Assembly (NCBI RefSeq): GCF_003268005.1
Contig: NZ_CP014213.1
Span: 2,439,501-2,503,500 of the forward strand
From: Methanosphaera sp. BMS
GTDB taxonomy: Archaea > Methanobacteriota > Methanobacteria > Methanobacteriales > Methanobacteriaceae
DNA: 64,000 bases
Reading direction: 5' to 3'
The notes under the pieces: model-generated
Told to the model about the DNA's origin: nothing
The model's input: the letters and a program-made list of their open reading frames with translations, nothing else
Databases searched by the model: none
Part shown: positions 1 to 9,193 of the stretch, piece by piece
How the letters are laid out: every line of letters begins with the position of its first letter
Numbering within the stretch: position 1 is the first letter of the stretch
Translations under genes and position numbers: made by a program

Positions 1-160
1 TATAATATTAATTGATATTTTGTTTCTATGGAAATATGGTTTTTTTGTGTAGCTGATTCTCTTTTTGTTTGCTCTTTTTCTGTAATATATTGTCTCCTTG
101 TTCGTTGGTAAATCCTGTTCCATCAAGGGCTATGATTTCAGGTTCTAAATTATAAAAACT
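1..160 (-). pseudogene. transposase fragment (DGTGF type), cut by the window edge
   Basis: Reading the minus strand from about 160 to 1 gives an open stretch containing FYNLEPEIIALDGTGFTNE, followed by a lysine-rich stretch. The NLxPExxALDGTGF pattern, with an Asp followed by Gly-Thr-Gly-Phe, is typical of a DDE transposase core. The same signature occurs in the decayed transposase near 52800, so both belong to one IS family of this genome. No start codon or N-terminal half is present on the right side, so this is a truncated remnant or the end of an element that continues outside the window. Confidence 0.5.
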
Positions 161-277
161 TAATATCTTAGAATTAAGTTTTACTAATTATTATGATGAA
201 TATTATTATATAACTATAATGTGACATTAATGCCACTTTATTTAAAGTTTTTAACAAAAAGAAACATATTAATAACT

Positions 278-688
278 ATGACTTTAGAACCAGAACGACT
301 TGAATATTTTGAAAGAAAATATGAAAGAAACCCTGTAGAAGAAGTAAGTAAATATTTATCAAATAAGTGGACATTACACATATTAAGGGATCTTTTCTTA
401 GGAAAGAAACATTTCAATGAGTTCAAAGAGAATAGGAAAACATTAGATAATAAATCATTAGCAAGGTGTCTTAAAAACATGGAAAACAATGGTCTAATAA
501 CTAAAGAAAAAGATGAAGAAGATTCAAATAATACTGAGTACTACTTAACACAAAAAGGAAGATCAATGAATAAAATATTCTATGAATTAATACTCTTTGC
601 AATAAAAAATGATGAAGAAAACGAATATTACTCCGAAAAACATAAAAAAGAACTTAAAGAAATGTATAAAGAAATATTGAATATATAA
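278..688 (+). CDS. HxlR-family winged-helix transcriptional regulator
   Basis: A 136-residue protein. After a short N-terminus it has the HxlR pattern: PVEEVSKYLSNKWTLHILRDL, then F-NEF, then a recognition helix region KSLARCLKNMENNGLI and a wing ending in YYLTQKG. HxlR proteins bind DNA as dimers and often sense redox or aldehydes through a Cys before PVE; here that position is Asn, so a Cys switch at this site is absent. I start at the ATG at 278 rather than the upstream one at 221, because residues before it do not look like the family. No target gene is obvious; the nearest downstream gene is the ATPase at 917, more than 200 bp away. Confidence 0.82.
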   Translation: MTLEPERLEYFERKYERNPVEEVSKYLSNKWTLHILRDLFLGKKHFNEFKENRKTLDNKSLARCLKNMENNGLITKEKDEEDSNNTEYYLTQKGRSMNKIFYELILFAIKNDEENEYYSEKHKKELKEMYKEILNI

Positions 689-760
689 TATGTATTATTT
701 TTTTTCTCTTTTTTTTTAGATTTTTAATGTGTAAATATCCTCTAGTGTATATTGTCAATA

Positions 761-857
761 TGATTTTATAGGAATCACTTACATATTTTTTTTATTATAT
801 GATTTCTACATAAATCATTTACATATTTTTTTTATACTTTGATTTCTTTAGAAAGCA
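761..857. repeat. three operator-like palindromes spaced about 40 bp
   Basis: Three related blocks start at 761, 800 and 840. Each begins with TGATTT and ends about 17 bases later with an AATCA or AGCA arm, so each block is an imperfect palindrome. Blocks one and two are followed by the same TTACATATTTTTTTTAT spacer, giving a direct repeat with a 39-40 bp period. The array lies 60 to 155 bp before the ATPase gene and downstream of the HxlR gene, a position suited to operator sites, but function is inference. Confidence 0.5.
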
Positions 858-916
858 TTAAATATTTGTATTAATATATTATATTTTAGGATTAGTATTT
901 TTCATGGTTGATATAA

Positions 917-2137
917 ATGATTAAAAGAGAGTTATACTTAAAACAAATTAGGTCTTTATTTGATACGGATTTTGTAAAGGTTATAATTGGTATGCACAGA
1001 TGTGGTAAAACATCATTTTTAAAAAGTATAATAGAAGAATTAGAAGAAAATAATGTAAACAAAGAAAATATAATATATATTTCATTTGAATCAATTAAAT
1101 ATAAAAATATATTTACTTCAGAACAATTAGATGAAATTATTCTTGACTTAACAAAAAATCTTGATGGAAAAATTTATCTTCTTTTTGATGAAATACAACA
1201 AGTTCAGGGTTGGGAGAAATCTATTAACGCATATAGAGTAGATTTTGATTCAGATATTTACATTACCGGTTCTAATTCAAAGTTATTATCCTCTGAATTA
1301 GCAACATTACTCTCTGGTAGGTACATTAAAATTAATTTATATCCGTTTTCGTTTAAAGAAATATTACAGTACAAAAAAGAATACTTTAATATGGAATTAA
1401 CTCATGAAATTAAAAAAAATCTATTTAAAGAATATATTCAATATGGTGGAATGCCCGGTTTACAAAGTATAACTGATGAAAACAATAAAATAAATGCATT
1501 AAGAGATATTTATGATTCAATAATTATTCATGATGTATTATCAAGGTATACTATTAAAGATGTAGATTTATTTAAACGTTTTACACATTACTTAATGAAT
1601 TCAACAGGCCAAACATTTTCTAAAACAAGTATAACCAATTATCTAAAAAATGAGAATAGAAAAACAACCAGAAATACGATATTAAATTTTACAAATTATT
1701 TAGAAGATGCATTATTTTGTAAGAGGGTTAGACGACAGGATATTCTTGGAAAAAAAATATTAAAAGTCGAAGAAAAATATTATCTTACAGATATTGGATT
1801 TCATCATGCATTAATTGATAACAATAATAAATGGATTCCTAGAATCTTAGAAAATATAGTTTTTAATGAGTTAATTCGACGAGATTATGATGTTAAAATA
1901 GGTAAGTTAAATAAAAAAGAAATAGATTTTTTATGCCAAAAACATGATAAAAAAGTTTACATACAAGTTAGTTATCTGTTAGACTCTGAAGAAACAATTG
2001 AACGAGAATTCACACCATTACTTAAAGTTCCAGATAATTATGATAAATATGTTTTAAGTATGGATGAATTTGACATGTCCCATGATGGGATCAAACATGT
2101 GAATATTATTGATTTCTTGTTAAGTGATGAAATATAG
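917..2137 (+). CDS. AAA_14 / DUF4143 family ATPase
   Basis: A 406-residue ATPase of the widespread archaeal and bacterial family with an N-terminal AAA_14 domain and a C-terminal DUF4143 domain. Visible are a Walker A GMHRCGKTS at residues 25-33, a Walker B ending in LLFDEIQQV near residues 88-96, the family sensor ITGSNSKLLSSELATLLSGR, and a C-terminal part with a PD-(D/E)xK-like stretch (KIGKLNKKEIDFLCQ, then VYIQVSY). The family's cellular role is not settled; links to toxin-antitoxin or defence functions have been suggested. It stands alone behind the palindrome array at 761-857, which may control it. Length is normal and the frame intact. Confidence 0.85.
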   Translation: MIKRELYLKQIRSLFDTDFVKVIIGMHRCGKTSFLKSIIEELEENNVNKENIIYISFESIKYKNIFTSEQLDEIILDLTKNLDGKIYLLFDEIQQVQGWEKSINAYRVDFDSDIYITGSNSKLLSSELATLLSGRYIKINLYPFSFKEILQYKKEYFNMELTHEIKKNLFKEYIQYGGMPGLQSITDENNKINALRDIYDSIIIHDVLSRYTIKDVDLFKRFTHYLMNSTGQTFSKTSITNYLKNENRKTTRNTILNFTNYLEDALFCKRVRRQDILGKKILKVEEKYYLTDIGFHHALIDNNNKWIPRILENIVFNELIRRDYDVKIGKLNKKEIDFLCQKHDKKVYIQVSYLLDSEETIEREFTPLLKVPDNYDKYVLSMDEFDMSHDGIKHVNIIDFLLSDEI

Positions 2138-2177
2138 TTTTCAAAAGATTAAAACTAAAATTTTAGTAAGGATATAG

Positions 2178-2750
2178 TTAAAAAATTATTAAAACTTCAA
2201 CTTCTTTTATGCTTTTAAATTTTTTAGGTGGTTTGCAAACAGGATTAATATATTTCCTAGTCCAAATACAATCATACCATTTATTGAATTTGTAACCCCA
2301 ATTTTCAAGGTATGAAACCTCTTCAAAACCTTGTTTTTTATGGAAATTTTTAGATTTATTATCTAAAAATTCATCATCTTTTTTATTAATACTAATATAA
2401 GCATTAATGGATATTACATTTTGTATTATTAGAATCTCTTCTAATTTAGAATATAAAACACTACCAATACCTTTATTCACATGATTTACATCTAAATATA
2501 TGCTCGATTCAACAGTATAATCATATGCTTTAGAATTATAAATTCTTTTTGCATATGTATAACCAACTAATTTATTATCAATTTCAGCAACTAAAACAGG
2601 ATAATCCTCCTTAATCTTATTTATATAATCATCAAATTCTTTTAGATTAGGAATAATATCTGTAAACAATACGGCTGTATTAATAATATAATAAGAATAT
2701 ATTTGATGCATCTTTTTAATATCATCAGTTGTTGCAAAACGTATTTTCAT
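2178..2750 (-). CDS. GNAT-family N-acetyltransferase (phosphinothricin acetyltransferase-like)
   Basis: A 190-residue protein when started at the ATG at 2750, where MKIRFATTDDIKKMHQIY matches the usual GNAT beginning; the upstream ATG at 2777 adds nine unlikely residues. The acetyl-CoA loop region is VNHVNKGIGSVLYSKLEEIL, and the C-terminal FHKKQGFEEVSYLENWGYKFNKW resembles the Pat/YncA subgroup (GF-ev..l...G.k.g.w.d). The substrate cannot be deduced. The insertion sequence left end lies only 62 bp upstream of this start, so the gene's promoter was probably disturbed or replaced when the element landed. Confidence 0.8.
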   Translation of the reverse strand: MKIRFATTDDIKKMHQIYSYYIINTAVLFTDIIPNLKEFDDYINKIKEDYPVLVAEIDNKLVGYTYAKRIYNSKAYDYTVESSIYLDVNHVNKGIGSVLYSKLEEILIIQNVISINAYISINKKDDEFLDNKSKNFHKKQGFEEVSYLENWGYKFNKWYDCIWTRKYINPVCKPPKKFKSIKEVEVLIIF

Positions 2751-2812
2751 ATAATTATACCTCATTTGGAGCTTCAAATATTTAAATATTATTTAATTTT
2801 TATTTTTAACAT

Positions 2813-4590
2813 GGGTGTCCGCCAAAATTAATTTTACACTGGAAATGGTACAACTTCAAATTTTTTAAATTCAATTATTTTTATAATTACCTTATTTTTA
2901 AGAGTTATACCTATATGTGAAGATATACTTTTAATTATTTTTCATATAAATATTTATTTTATTCTTATTATTGTTAATAATCCCTAATTATTTAGTTAAG
3001 TTTATATAGTAGGTTATACATAATTATTATTATAAAATGAATTAAATGGATTGTTTATTTATGGTTATGAAAAATATGGATAAGAAACAAGCTAAACTAA
3101 TTATTAGAACTAATGATTACAATGTTCCAAGTGATCATATTTCTCGTTTTGTTGTTGATTTTATCGAAGATGCTTATGAAAAATTAGACATTAAAGTAAA
3201 TGAAAATAATAAAGGTAGACCTTCTTATAACCTTTGTTCAATGATTAAATTACTTGTTTGGGCTAAATTAGAACATATGGATAGTGCGAAAATTATTGAA
3301 GAGATGGCAAAATACCATGATATATTTAAGTTTGTTTGTGATGGAATTACTCCTTCAGAACGAACAATACAAAGATATCGGGATGAATACGGAGAATATT
3401 ATGAGTTATTTCTACAAATGACACTGAAAAAAGCATCAGAAGAAAAATATACAGAATTTAATCACGTTGCTATCGATGGAACCGTGAAAAAAGCATGTAA
3501 TTCCAACCACAATACAATCTCAAAAAAAGAAACCCAACTATTACTTCAATACTACAAAGAAGTTCAAATTGATGAAAATAAACTGGAAAACCTTCATAAA
3601 CCTGCTAAAAAATTATATGAAAATCCAAATTTAAGTAACGAAGAAAAATTAGAAATATTATACGACATAGAAACAGAATTCACACTCACCGGACAAGATA
3701 AAATACCAATGAACGATAAACAAGCACGTAAAATGAAAGGAAAAAAAGGAAACTTCTTAATAGCTTATAATATACAATCAGCAGTTGATTATGAAACAAA
3801 ATTAATTTGTGCAATAAATGTCACACAAAGTCCAACAGACCATTACCAACTACCAGCAATAGCAGATAAAGCAATAAAAAATATAGAAAAAATACCAGAA
3901 CATATGAGCGCAGATACAATCTATTTAAATCCCACAAGCTTATCTTACTTTAAAAATAAGAATATTGATGGATTAATACCAACAAGAAAACAATCCAAAG
4001 AAATAATAGGAAAATTAAACAAAAATCCATTTCATAAAGATCATTTCGAATATATCGGAGAAAAAGATGTATTTAAATGTCCATCAGGACAATATTTAAC
4101 ATTTTACAATCAATACACAATACCAGACAAAGACCCAGAAAAACCAGCAAAAATAAAACGATTATACAACAATTACACAGCATGCAAAAACTGCAAATAT
4201 CAAAAAGACTGCATATCACAAAAACAAACACACAGAACCATCACAGAAAACGGTAACAGATTACAAATAGAAATGTACTTTAAAATGGAAAAAGAAGAAT
4301 ATCAAGAAGAATATAGTAAAAGACCATGTGTTGAAGGACCATTCGGAACATTCAAAGAATTTTATCATATAGAACAAGAAGTTGTAATAGGAAAAACAAA
4401 AACAGAAGAAAGAATCTACTTAGATGCATTAGCATATAACATAAAAAGATTATACAACTTAAAATACAATAAAAACAATCAAAAAGAAGATATAATGAAT
4501 TTTTGCGAAAATATATCCGTTACACACCAATTAGCACTTGATGTAAATATATTTTAAAAAAAATCAAAAAATCATTTTTGGCGAACACCC
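2813..4590. mobile_element. IS1182-like insertion sequence, apparently complete
   Basis: The transposase gene at 3046 is framed by terminal inverted repeats. The left end at 2813 reads GGGTGTCCGCCAAAA and the complement of the right end at 4590 reads GGGTGTTCGCCAAAA, one mismatch in 15. That gives an element of 1778 bp. The right end touches the left end of the next element with no base between them. A target duplication is not seen. Confidence 0.8.
3046..4557 (+). CDS. IS1182-family DDE transposase
   Basis: A 503-residue transposase that cuts and joins the ends of the element at 2813-4590. The N-terminal part has the IS1182-type helical domain (GRPSYNLCSMIKLLVWA, then ITPSERTIQRYRDEYG). The catalytic core shows FNHVAIDGTVKKA with the first Asp, HMSADTIYLNPTSL with the second Asp, and a region RPCVEGPFGTFKEFY with the Glu. 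A cysteine set CKNCKYQKDC lies before the last motif and may bind zinc. Length fits the family. The frame is intact, so the element may still be active. The start at 3046 is not backed by a clear ribosome site; ATG 3061 is an alternative. Confidence 0.88.
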   Translation: MDCLFMVMKNMDKKQAKLIIRTNDYNVPSDHISRFVVDFIEDAYEKLDIKVNENNKGRPSYNLCSMIKLLVWAKLEHMDSAKIIEEMAKYHDIFKFVCDGITPSERTIQRYRDEYGEYYELFLQMTLKKASEEKYTEFNHVAIDGTVKKACNSNHNTISKKETQLLLQYYKEVQIDENKLENLHKPAKKLYENPNLSNEEKLEILYDIETEFTLTGQDKIPMNDKQARKMKGKKGNFLIAYNIQSAVDYETKLICAINVTQSPTDHYQLPAIADKAIKNIEKIPEHMSADTIYLNPTSLSYFKNKNIDGLIPTRKQSKEIIGKLNKNPFHKDHFEYIGEKDVFKCPSGQYLTFYNQYTIPDKDPEKPAKIKRLYNNYTACKNCKYQKDCISQKQTHRTITENGNRLQIEMYFKMEKEEYQEEYSKRPCVEGPFGTFKEFYHIEQEVVIGKTKTEERIYLDALAYNIKRLYNLKYNKNNQKEDIMNFCENISVTHQLALDVNIF

Positions 4591-6373
4591 GAGTGTTGGC
4601 AAAAAAGATTTTTCCTATTTTTTGAGTAATACTTTTTTTTAAAATTCAATTTTTTCTTTGATAAAATCACTTATTTTTTTAAAATATTTTATATTTAATT
4701 TTATTTTATGATTATAATAATTATTATAGCATAACATTTAAATACTAGTAATTATATATATTTATATAGGAAATTAAAAATAATCTGGTGTTTATATATG
4801 GGAGTAAAAGTTGTGGATTTGAAACAGAGCAAATGGTATTATGGTTGTTTAGATGATGAGATTCCAAGTGATGATATCGTGTTTTTGGTAACATATTTTG
4901 TGTTATCCAATAAAGATAAGATATATGAAGTTGTGGATATTAAAGAGAAGGGTAGGCCTGTTAATCCTCCAGAATATCTTGTATCTCTTTTAATTTACGG
5001 GGCATTACGTCATATTGATGGAACTGATGAATTAGCTGAAATGGCTAGGTTTCATCAGAAATTCAGATATGCATGTGGTGATTTACAACCTTCTGGAAGA
5101 GTTTTACGTAAATTTATGCAGGATTATGGTAATTTATTTAAGCAAATGTTAGCTCTTACATTAAATTTAGCATATAATTTAGGATTAACTGATTTTGATT
5201 TTGTTTGTGTCGATGGAACCATAATTAAAGCAATTAACTCCCCATTTAATGTAATTTACTATGAAGATGCGTTAGTTTTGATAAAAAACTTGAAATCTGA
5301 TTCACCATCAAGTTAAGCGATTGATGATCTTCGTTGTCTAGCAAAAAAATTCTATTATAATTCCGTTATGACTACTGAACGTAAACTAGAGTTATTAAAG
5401 AAAATGATTGAAATTATGGACAATAATGGAAAAAATAAGATTCGTGCATTTGATATTGATTCACGAAGTATGCAGACTAAAAAAGGTCATAAAGAGCCAT
5501 CATATAACATGCAATTAGTAACAGACACACAATCAAAGTTAATTTGTGCTGTACACATATCACAACATCCCACAGATCATCATGAATTACCACCAACAAT
5601 GAATAAAGCAGTAGAGAATTTACCGACAAAACCCCACAAAGTAAGTGTAGATACAATCTATAAACAATAATCCACTCTTCAATATCTTGAAAAAGAAGGT
5701 TATGATGGAATAATACCAGATTAAGGACAAAATAGAATAAATCAAGGTAAAATACCAGACAATCTATTCCATAAAGACAATTTCACATACAATTTTGAAA
5801 AAGACACATTTCAATGTCCATCAGGAGAAACATTAAATCATAAATCCACCACATATGAAGAATCTAAAGATGATAAAAACACAAAAATACGAGTAAAATC
5901 ATATTATAACTATAATGCATGTAAAAACTGTAAATATCAAGACCCATGCACTTCACCTTCCCAATCACACCGAGTTATACAAGAACGAGGTTCAGACCTA
6001 AGTTTGGAAATGAAAAACAAAATGAACACCAAAGAATACCAAGAAGAATACAAAAAAAGAGGATCTACTGCAGAATCACCTAACGGAACACTCAAAGATC
6101 AATACCACATTAACCAAATAATAAGCAGAGGACAAGAAGACAAAGAAAACAAAATAACACTAAGAGCCGTAGCATACAACTTAAGAGTAATATTCAACAA
6201 AATATTAGAAGCAGATGACACAATAAACTTCAAAAACTTAGTAAAATACCATATAGATGACTACATGTTAGAAATAATACAAGAATTTGATGACATCAAA
6301 TTCAAACTAACAGAACTAAAAAAATCAAAAAGTATTACAAAAGAGTGAAAAAACAGACTTTATGCCAACACTC
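4591..6373. mobile_element. IS1182-like insertion sequence with dead transposase
   Basis: The left end at 4591 reads GAGTGTTGGCA and the complement of the right end at 6373 also reads GAGTGTTGGCA. The element is 1783 bp, nearly the same size as its neighbour at 2813-4590, and carries a related but clearly different transposase. Its inverted repeats are also related to those of the neighbour in layout (GNGTGTYSGCMAAAA) but are a distinct type. It starts at the base directly after the neighbour ends. Confidence 0.75.
4798..6348 (+). pseudogene. IS1182-family transposase with at least three in-frame stops
   Basis: One reading frame from 4798 to 6348 aligns along its length with the intact transposase next door, including VCVDGTIIKAINSP, VSVDTIY, CKNCKYQDPC and STAESPNGTLKDQYH. 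The frame is never shifted, but TAA codons stop it at 5314, 5668 and 5722. The gene is therefore inactive through point mutations. The ends of the element may still be movable by a related transposase. The codon bias toward A-rich codons in the second half is like that of the neighbour. Confidence 0.85.
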
Positions 6374-6400
6374 ATAGCATAAAAAAAAGTTTCTTGGTGA

Positions 6401-7060
6401 TTAGTATAACTTATCACCACTATACTCATTTTCTTCAGAATATATTCTAATTAATGTGTCTATATTGTCATCATACATTAATCTGTAACCTATGGCTCCA
6501 CCATCTATAGTTTCAACATTGTTTATTGACTTATCGCTGGATTTGCTTGAATTGTTGATGATGTACCACATTCCATGAGGTGTGTATATAAATAGACTCC
6601 CATCACCATCTTTTCTACCATTTTTATATCCATCTTCAGGGTCATATATCTTTGTTGAATGGATGACTAGTCGACTTAGCTTTTGCTGGGGTCTTGTTCC
6701 TCCCTTTTTAAATAGGGTTACGAGCCAATTAAGGGATTGATCTTTCAGTTTTCTTTTTTCATCCGGATTTTCGAAGGCCTTTCTTATTTTATTTTGTCTT
6801 TTTTCAAGGGTATTGGTTATGCCGAGTATTTCCTCTACCTTTGCCACGTCCTTTTCCAGGCAACGATAGCCTTCAGGTCTACCGGTGACCTTGATTATTC
6901 CATCCGCGAAGTCCTTTCTTCTAAAATCCTTCATGTACTTTTTTACCTTTTCGAAATCCTCATCAGGTATTTTCTGGTTTAATCCATATAAATATCCATA
7001 ATCTACTGCATCATAACATTTTGTTTCTAATCTTAATTCTTTGCTGTTCATTTTCATCAT
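6401..7060 (-). CDS. hypothetical protein
   Basis: A 219-residue soluble protein that I do not recognise. It has a lysine- and glutamate-rich first half (PDEDFEKVKKYMKDFRRKDFADGI, residues about 33-56) and a second half with VIHSTKIYDPEDGYKNGRKDGDGSL followed by FIYTPHGMWYIINNSS, which looks like a compact beta domain. No signal peptide, membrane segment or known catalytic motif is visible. Two adjacent ATGs (7060, 7057) and a third at 7051 are possible starts. The stop lies 27 bp from the end of the insertion sequence, so the C-terminus could have been changed by the insertion. Base composition is less AT-rich than the neighbouring elements. Confidence 0.55.
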   Translation of the reverse strand: MMKMNSKELRLETKCYDAVDYGYLYGLNQKIPDEDFEKVKKYMKDFRRKDFADGIIKVTGRPEGYRCLEKDVAKVEEILGITNTLEKRQNKIRKAFENPDEKRKLKDQSLNWLVTLFKKGGTRPQQKLSRLVIHSTKIYDPEDGYKNGRKDGDGSLFIYTPHGMWYIINNSSKSSDKSINNVETIDGGAIGYRLMYDDNIDTLIRIYSEENEYSGDKLY

Positions 7061-7424
7061 CAATAATAATATATTATATTAATACATATAAATATATCGA
7101 TATGTTTTCTGTGGGACACTTTCCTTGTCAAGACAACCTGCAACAATTCCGTTTCAGGGTCTTATTAGCATGATTTTAATAACGCTATGTTTATATTGTC
7201 ATAATTGATGTTATATTCTGTTTGGAATATGTGGTTATGTGATATACAATTCACATGGCAATATAATTGTCGCACACAATCTCTAACTCAAAAAAAATAG
7301 AACAAATAATTTAAATAAAAAAATAAGCATCAAAAAATCAGTATACTATATGCTCATAATTGTTTCACACGCTCTCAAATAATCGAAAAAAAATTAAAAA
7401 TGTCAAAAAAATAAAAAAAGAGTA
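7061..7424. other. intergenic stretch between hypothetical gene and frhB
   Basis: About 360 bp without an open frame of note. It includes a moderately GC-rich patch near 7100-7165 that does not fold into a tRNA by eye. The part at 7380-7424 is rich in A runs on the plus strand, that is, T runs behind frhB on the minus strand, which suits an archaeal oligo-T terminator. Confidence 0.4.
7385..7424 (-). terminator. oligo-T terminator behind the frh operon
   Basis: Directly after the frhB stop the minus strand shows runs of seven, seven, five and eight T residues without a strong hairpin. Archaeal RNA polymerase commonly terminates in such T tracts. Confidence 0.45.
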
Positions 7425-8327
7425 TTATCTGTTTTCTAATACGTCTTCTTTTTTGCTTGAATGGCTAAATGGCATGTTAAGACCCATGTCCACTTTTTTA
7501 TCTATTCGTTTTTGATTTTTCTTTTTCTTGTTCGTAGCCAGTTTTCTAAGCATTTCCAATCCAAATTTACCCTCGTTTGTTTCAGTTACTTCAAGAACAC
7601 CTTCTTTTATGGCATCATCAATCAGTGTGGAACCTTTCTCGGTTCTTTTTATGATTGTGGACCATCCTGGTTTAGCTCCAACCGATCCGCATGAAAAGTC
7701 GGATAACTCTGCAACGTAATCCATGCAATAGTTACATCCTGTTTGTTCATATCCGTGTGTTTCTTTTAGTGGAATTGGATATGCATCTTTGCTATCGGAG
7801 TGTTTGATGAAGAGTTTTCCCTTTGTAATGTTCATCTTGGTTACCTTCTGTGGTGTGGTTCTGGCTTTGTCACACACAAATGTTCGCAGAGATTCATAGG
7901 GGAAGTTTTCCATACAGTATATTCCAATTGACAATGCTATTTTATCACTCACATTTCTGATTCCCATAGGGTATGCCTGCATCTTACGAAGACCCATTAC
8001 CTGGCATGGTGTACCCACAGCAGCTATCTTTTCAAGTCCATATGATCTGGTTGCTTCCTTTATAAGCGACAGGTTAGGACACATTGTGTATTTTGTTCCT
8101 GCAGCCTTAAGAATATCCTTTTTGGTAGTTGCTACTTTAGGCTCTACCTTTAACGCCTCATTTGATTCAACCGCTACTATGGTTCCATCAATAATGTTTT
8201 CCTCCAAGGCATAGATAAGTAATGCAGATACGATTCCACCATCCTGTGATTTGGATGTAATCTTTTTATCCGATGCCTTTGCAGTTATTATCTCCTGGTA
8301 TGGTCCCAGTACAGAATCTTGTATCAT
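7425..8327 (-). CDS. frhB: coenzyme F420-reducing hydrogenase, beta subunit
   Basis: FrhB carries FAD and a [4Fe-4S] cluster and is the site where F420 is reduced with electrons from H2. The 300-residue sequence begins VLGPYQEIITAKASD and contains the family blocks SQDGGIVSALLIYALE, the AAGTKYTMCPNLSLI cysteine, VGTPCQVMGLRKM, GIYCMENFPYESLR and GCNYCMDYVAELSDFSCGSVGA. These cysteines serve cluster binding. The C-terminus has a lysine-rich extension of about 35 residues. The ATG at 8327 follows a strong GGAGGAAT site. It is the last gene of frhADGB, three bases after frhG. Confidence 0.95.
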   Translation of the reverse strand: MIQDSVLGPYQEIITAKASDKKITSKSQDGGIVSALLIYALEENIIDGTIVAVESNEALKVEPKVATTKKDILKAAGTKYTMCPNLSLIKEATRSYGLEKIAAVGTPCQVMGLRKMQAYPMGIRNVSDKIALSIGIYCMENFPYESLRTFVCDKARTTPQKVTKMNITKGKLFIKHSDSKDAYPIPLKETHGYEQTGCNYCMDYVAELSDFSCGSVGAKPGWSTIIKRTEKGSTLIDDAIKEGVLEVTETNEGKFGLEMLRKLATNKKKKNQKRIDKKVDMGLNMPFSHSSKKEDVLENR

Positions 8328-8330
8328 AGA

Positions 8331-9119
8331 TTATTCCTCCCATAGTCCTAATTCTTTTTTGATTTCATCTATCGGCCACCAGCTACGTGTACATTGATAG
8401 TAGCATAGTCCACACTTTACACATCTGTCACAGTTAAAGCTTGGTCTTCCCTCTTTCATGGTCATCGCCCTTGTAGGACAGGCAGCTGCACATGCTCCAC
8501 ATCCTATACATATTGACTGGTTGATGATTTTCTTTTGCAAGTCACATCCGCATGCTTCCTCATTCTTTGCAAAGTCCATGAATGGTGCCAGGTAGTCCAT
8601 GTCGTTGTTGACGGCGGCAAGCAGTATCTTCTTAATTATCTCCGGTGATGGTGGACATCCTGGAATGGCCATATCCACCTTTACCAAATGTTGGAGTGCC
8701 AAGAATGATGAGTGTTGGGGTTGTGCCTGCTGTCCTCCTTTGGCATAGACGGTAAATCCGCCGGTAGCTGCACATGAACCAAGTGCCACTAACAGTTTTG
8801 ATTTTTCTCTTGCCTCTTTCAGTTCCTTTATTGAATGTTCATCTTCCAAACATACTGACCCTTCTATAAGTACTATGTCCATCTCGGGCATCTGCCAGTT
8901 ATCCACCAAAGTTTGCCCATATACTATGTCAACTGCATGAAGAATGTCTACAAAGTCATCATAGTTTTCACTAAGTGACATCAAATCTCCTGTACATCCG
9001 GACAGATGAATATAACCAATTTTTAACTTTTTACCATTGGATAGGCTGCTTCTACTTTTATTTGGTGATTTCTCATCACCTTTTACCATGTTCTTAAGTT
9101 TTTCAAACAATCTTATCAC
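8331..9119 (-). CDS. frhG: coenzyme F420-reducing hydrogenase, gamma subunit
   Basis: The small electron-transfer subunit of the F420-reducing hydrogenase. After an N-terminal tail it has [16 protein letters not shown]: in FrhG one cysteine of the proximal [4Fe-4S] cluster is replaced by aspartate, and the Asp of CTGD (residue 45) fits that known feature. GSCAATGG and PGCPPSPE carry further proximal-cluster cysteines. The C-terminal ferredoxin part has [12 protein letters not shown] and [14 protein letters not shown] for two more clusters. The reading frame opens with GTG at 9119; the tail of about 30 residues before the core makes this start plausible, with ATG 9089 as alternative. Confidence 0.95.
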   Translation of the reverse strand: MIRLFEKLKNMVKGDEKSPNKSRSSLSNGKKLKIGYIHLSGCTGDLMSLSENYDDFVDILHAVDIVYGQTLVDNWQMPEMDIVLIEGSVCLEDEHSIKELKEAREKSKLLVALGSCAATGGFTVYAKGGQQAQPQHSSFLALQHLVKVDMAIPGCPPSPEIIKKILLAAVNNDMDYLAPFMDFAKNEEACGCDLQKKIINQSICIGCGACAAACPTRAMTMKEGRPSFNCDRCVKCGLCYYQCTRSWWPIDEIKKELGLWEE

Positions 9120-9193
9120 CTTGTTATGAAATTCCTTTTTTTAATAATTTTTGTTCCACTATTTTTATAACCTGAATTCAAATGTATGATGTT

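Noticed and set aside
761-857. Short CRISPR array before the ATPase
   Set aside because: Period of about 40 bp with nearly identical spacers and no cas genes; better explained as operator palindromes.
4798-6348. Stop-codon recoding (for example pyrrolysine or read-through) in the second IS transposase
   Set aside because: The stops are TAA, the standard terminator in this genome, and occur in a mobile element with an intact relative; decay is simpler.
7100-7165. tRNA or other structured RNA in the GC-richer patch before frhB
   Set aside because: No cloverleaf, no TTCRA-type T loop and no consistent stems could be drawn.
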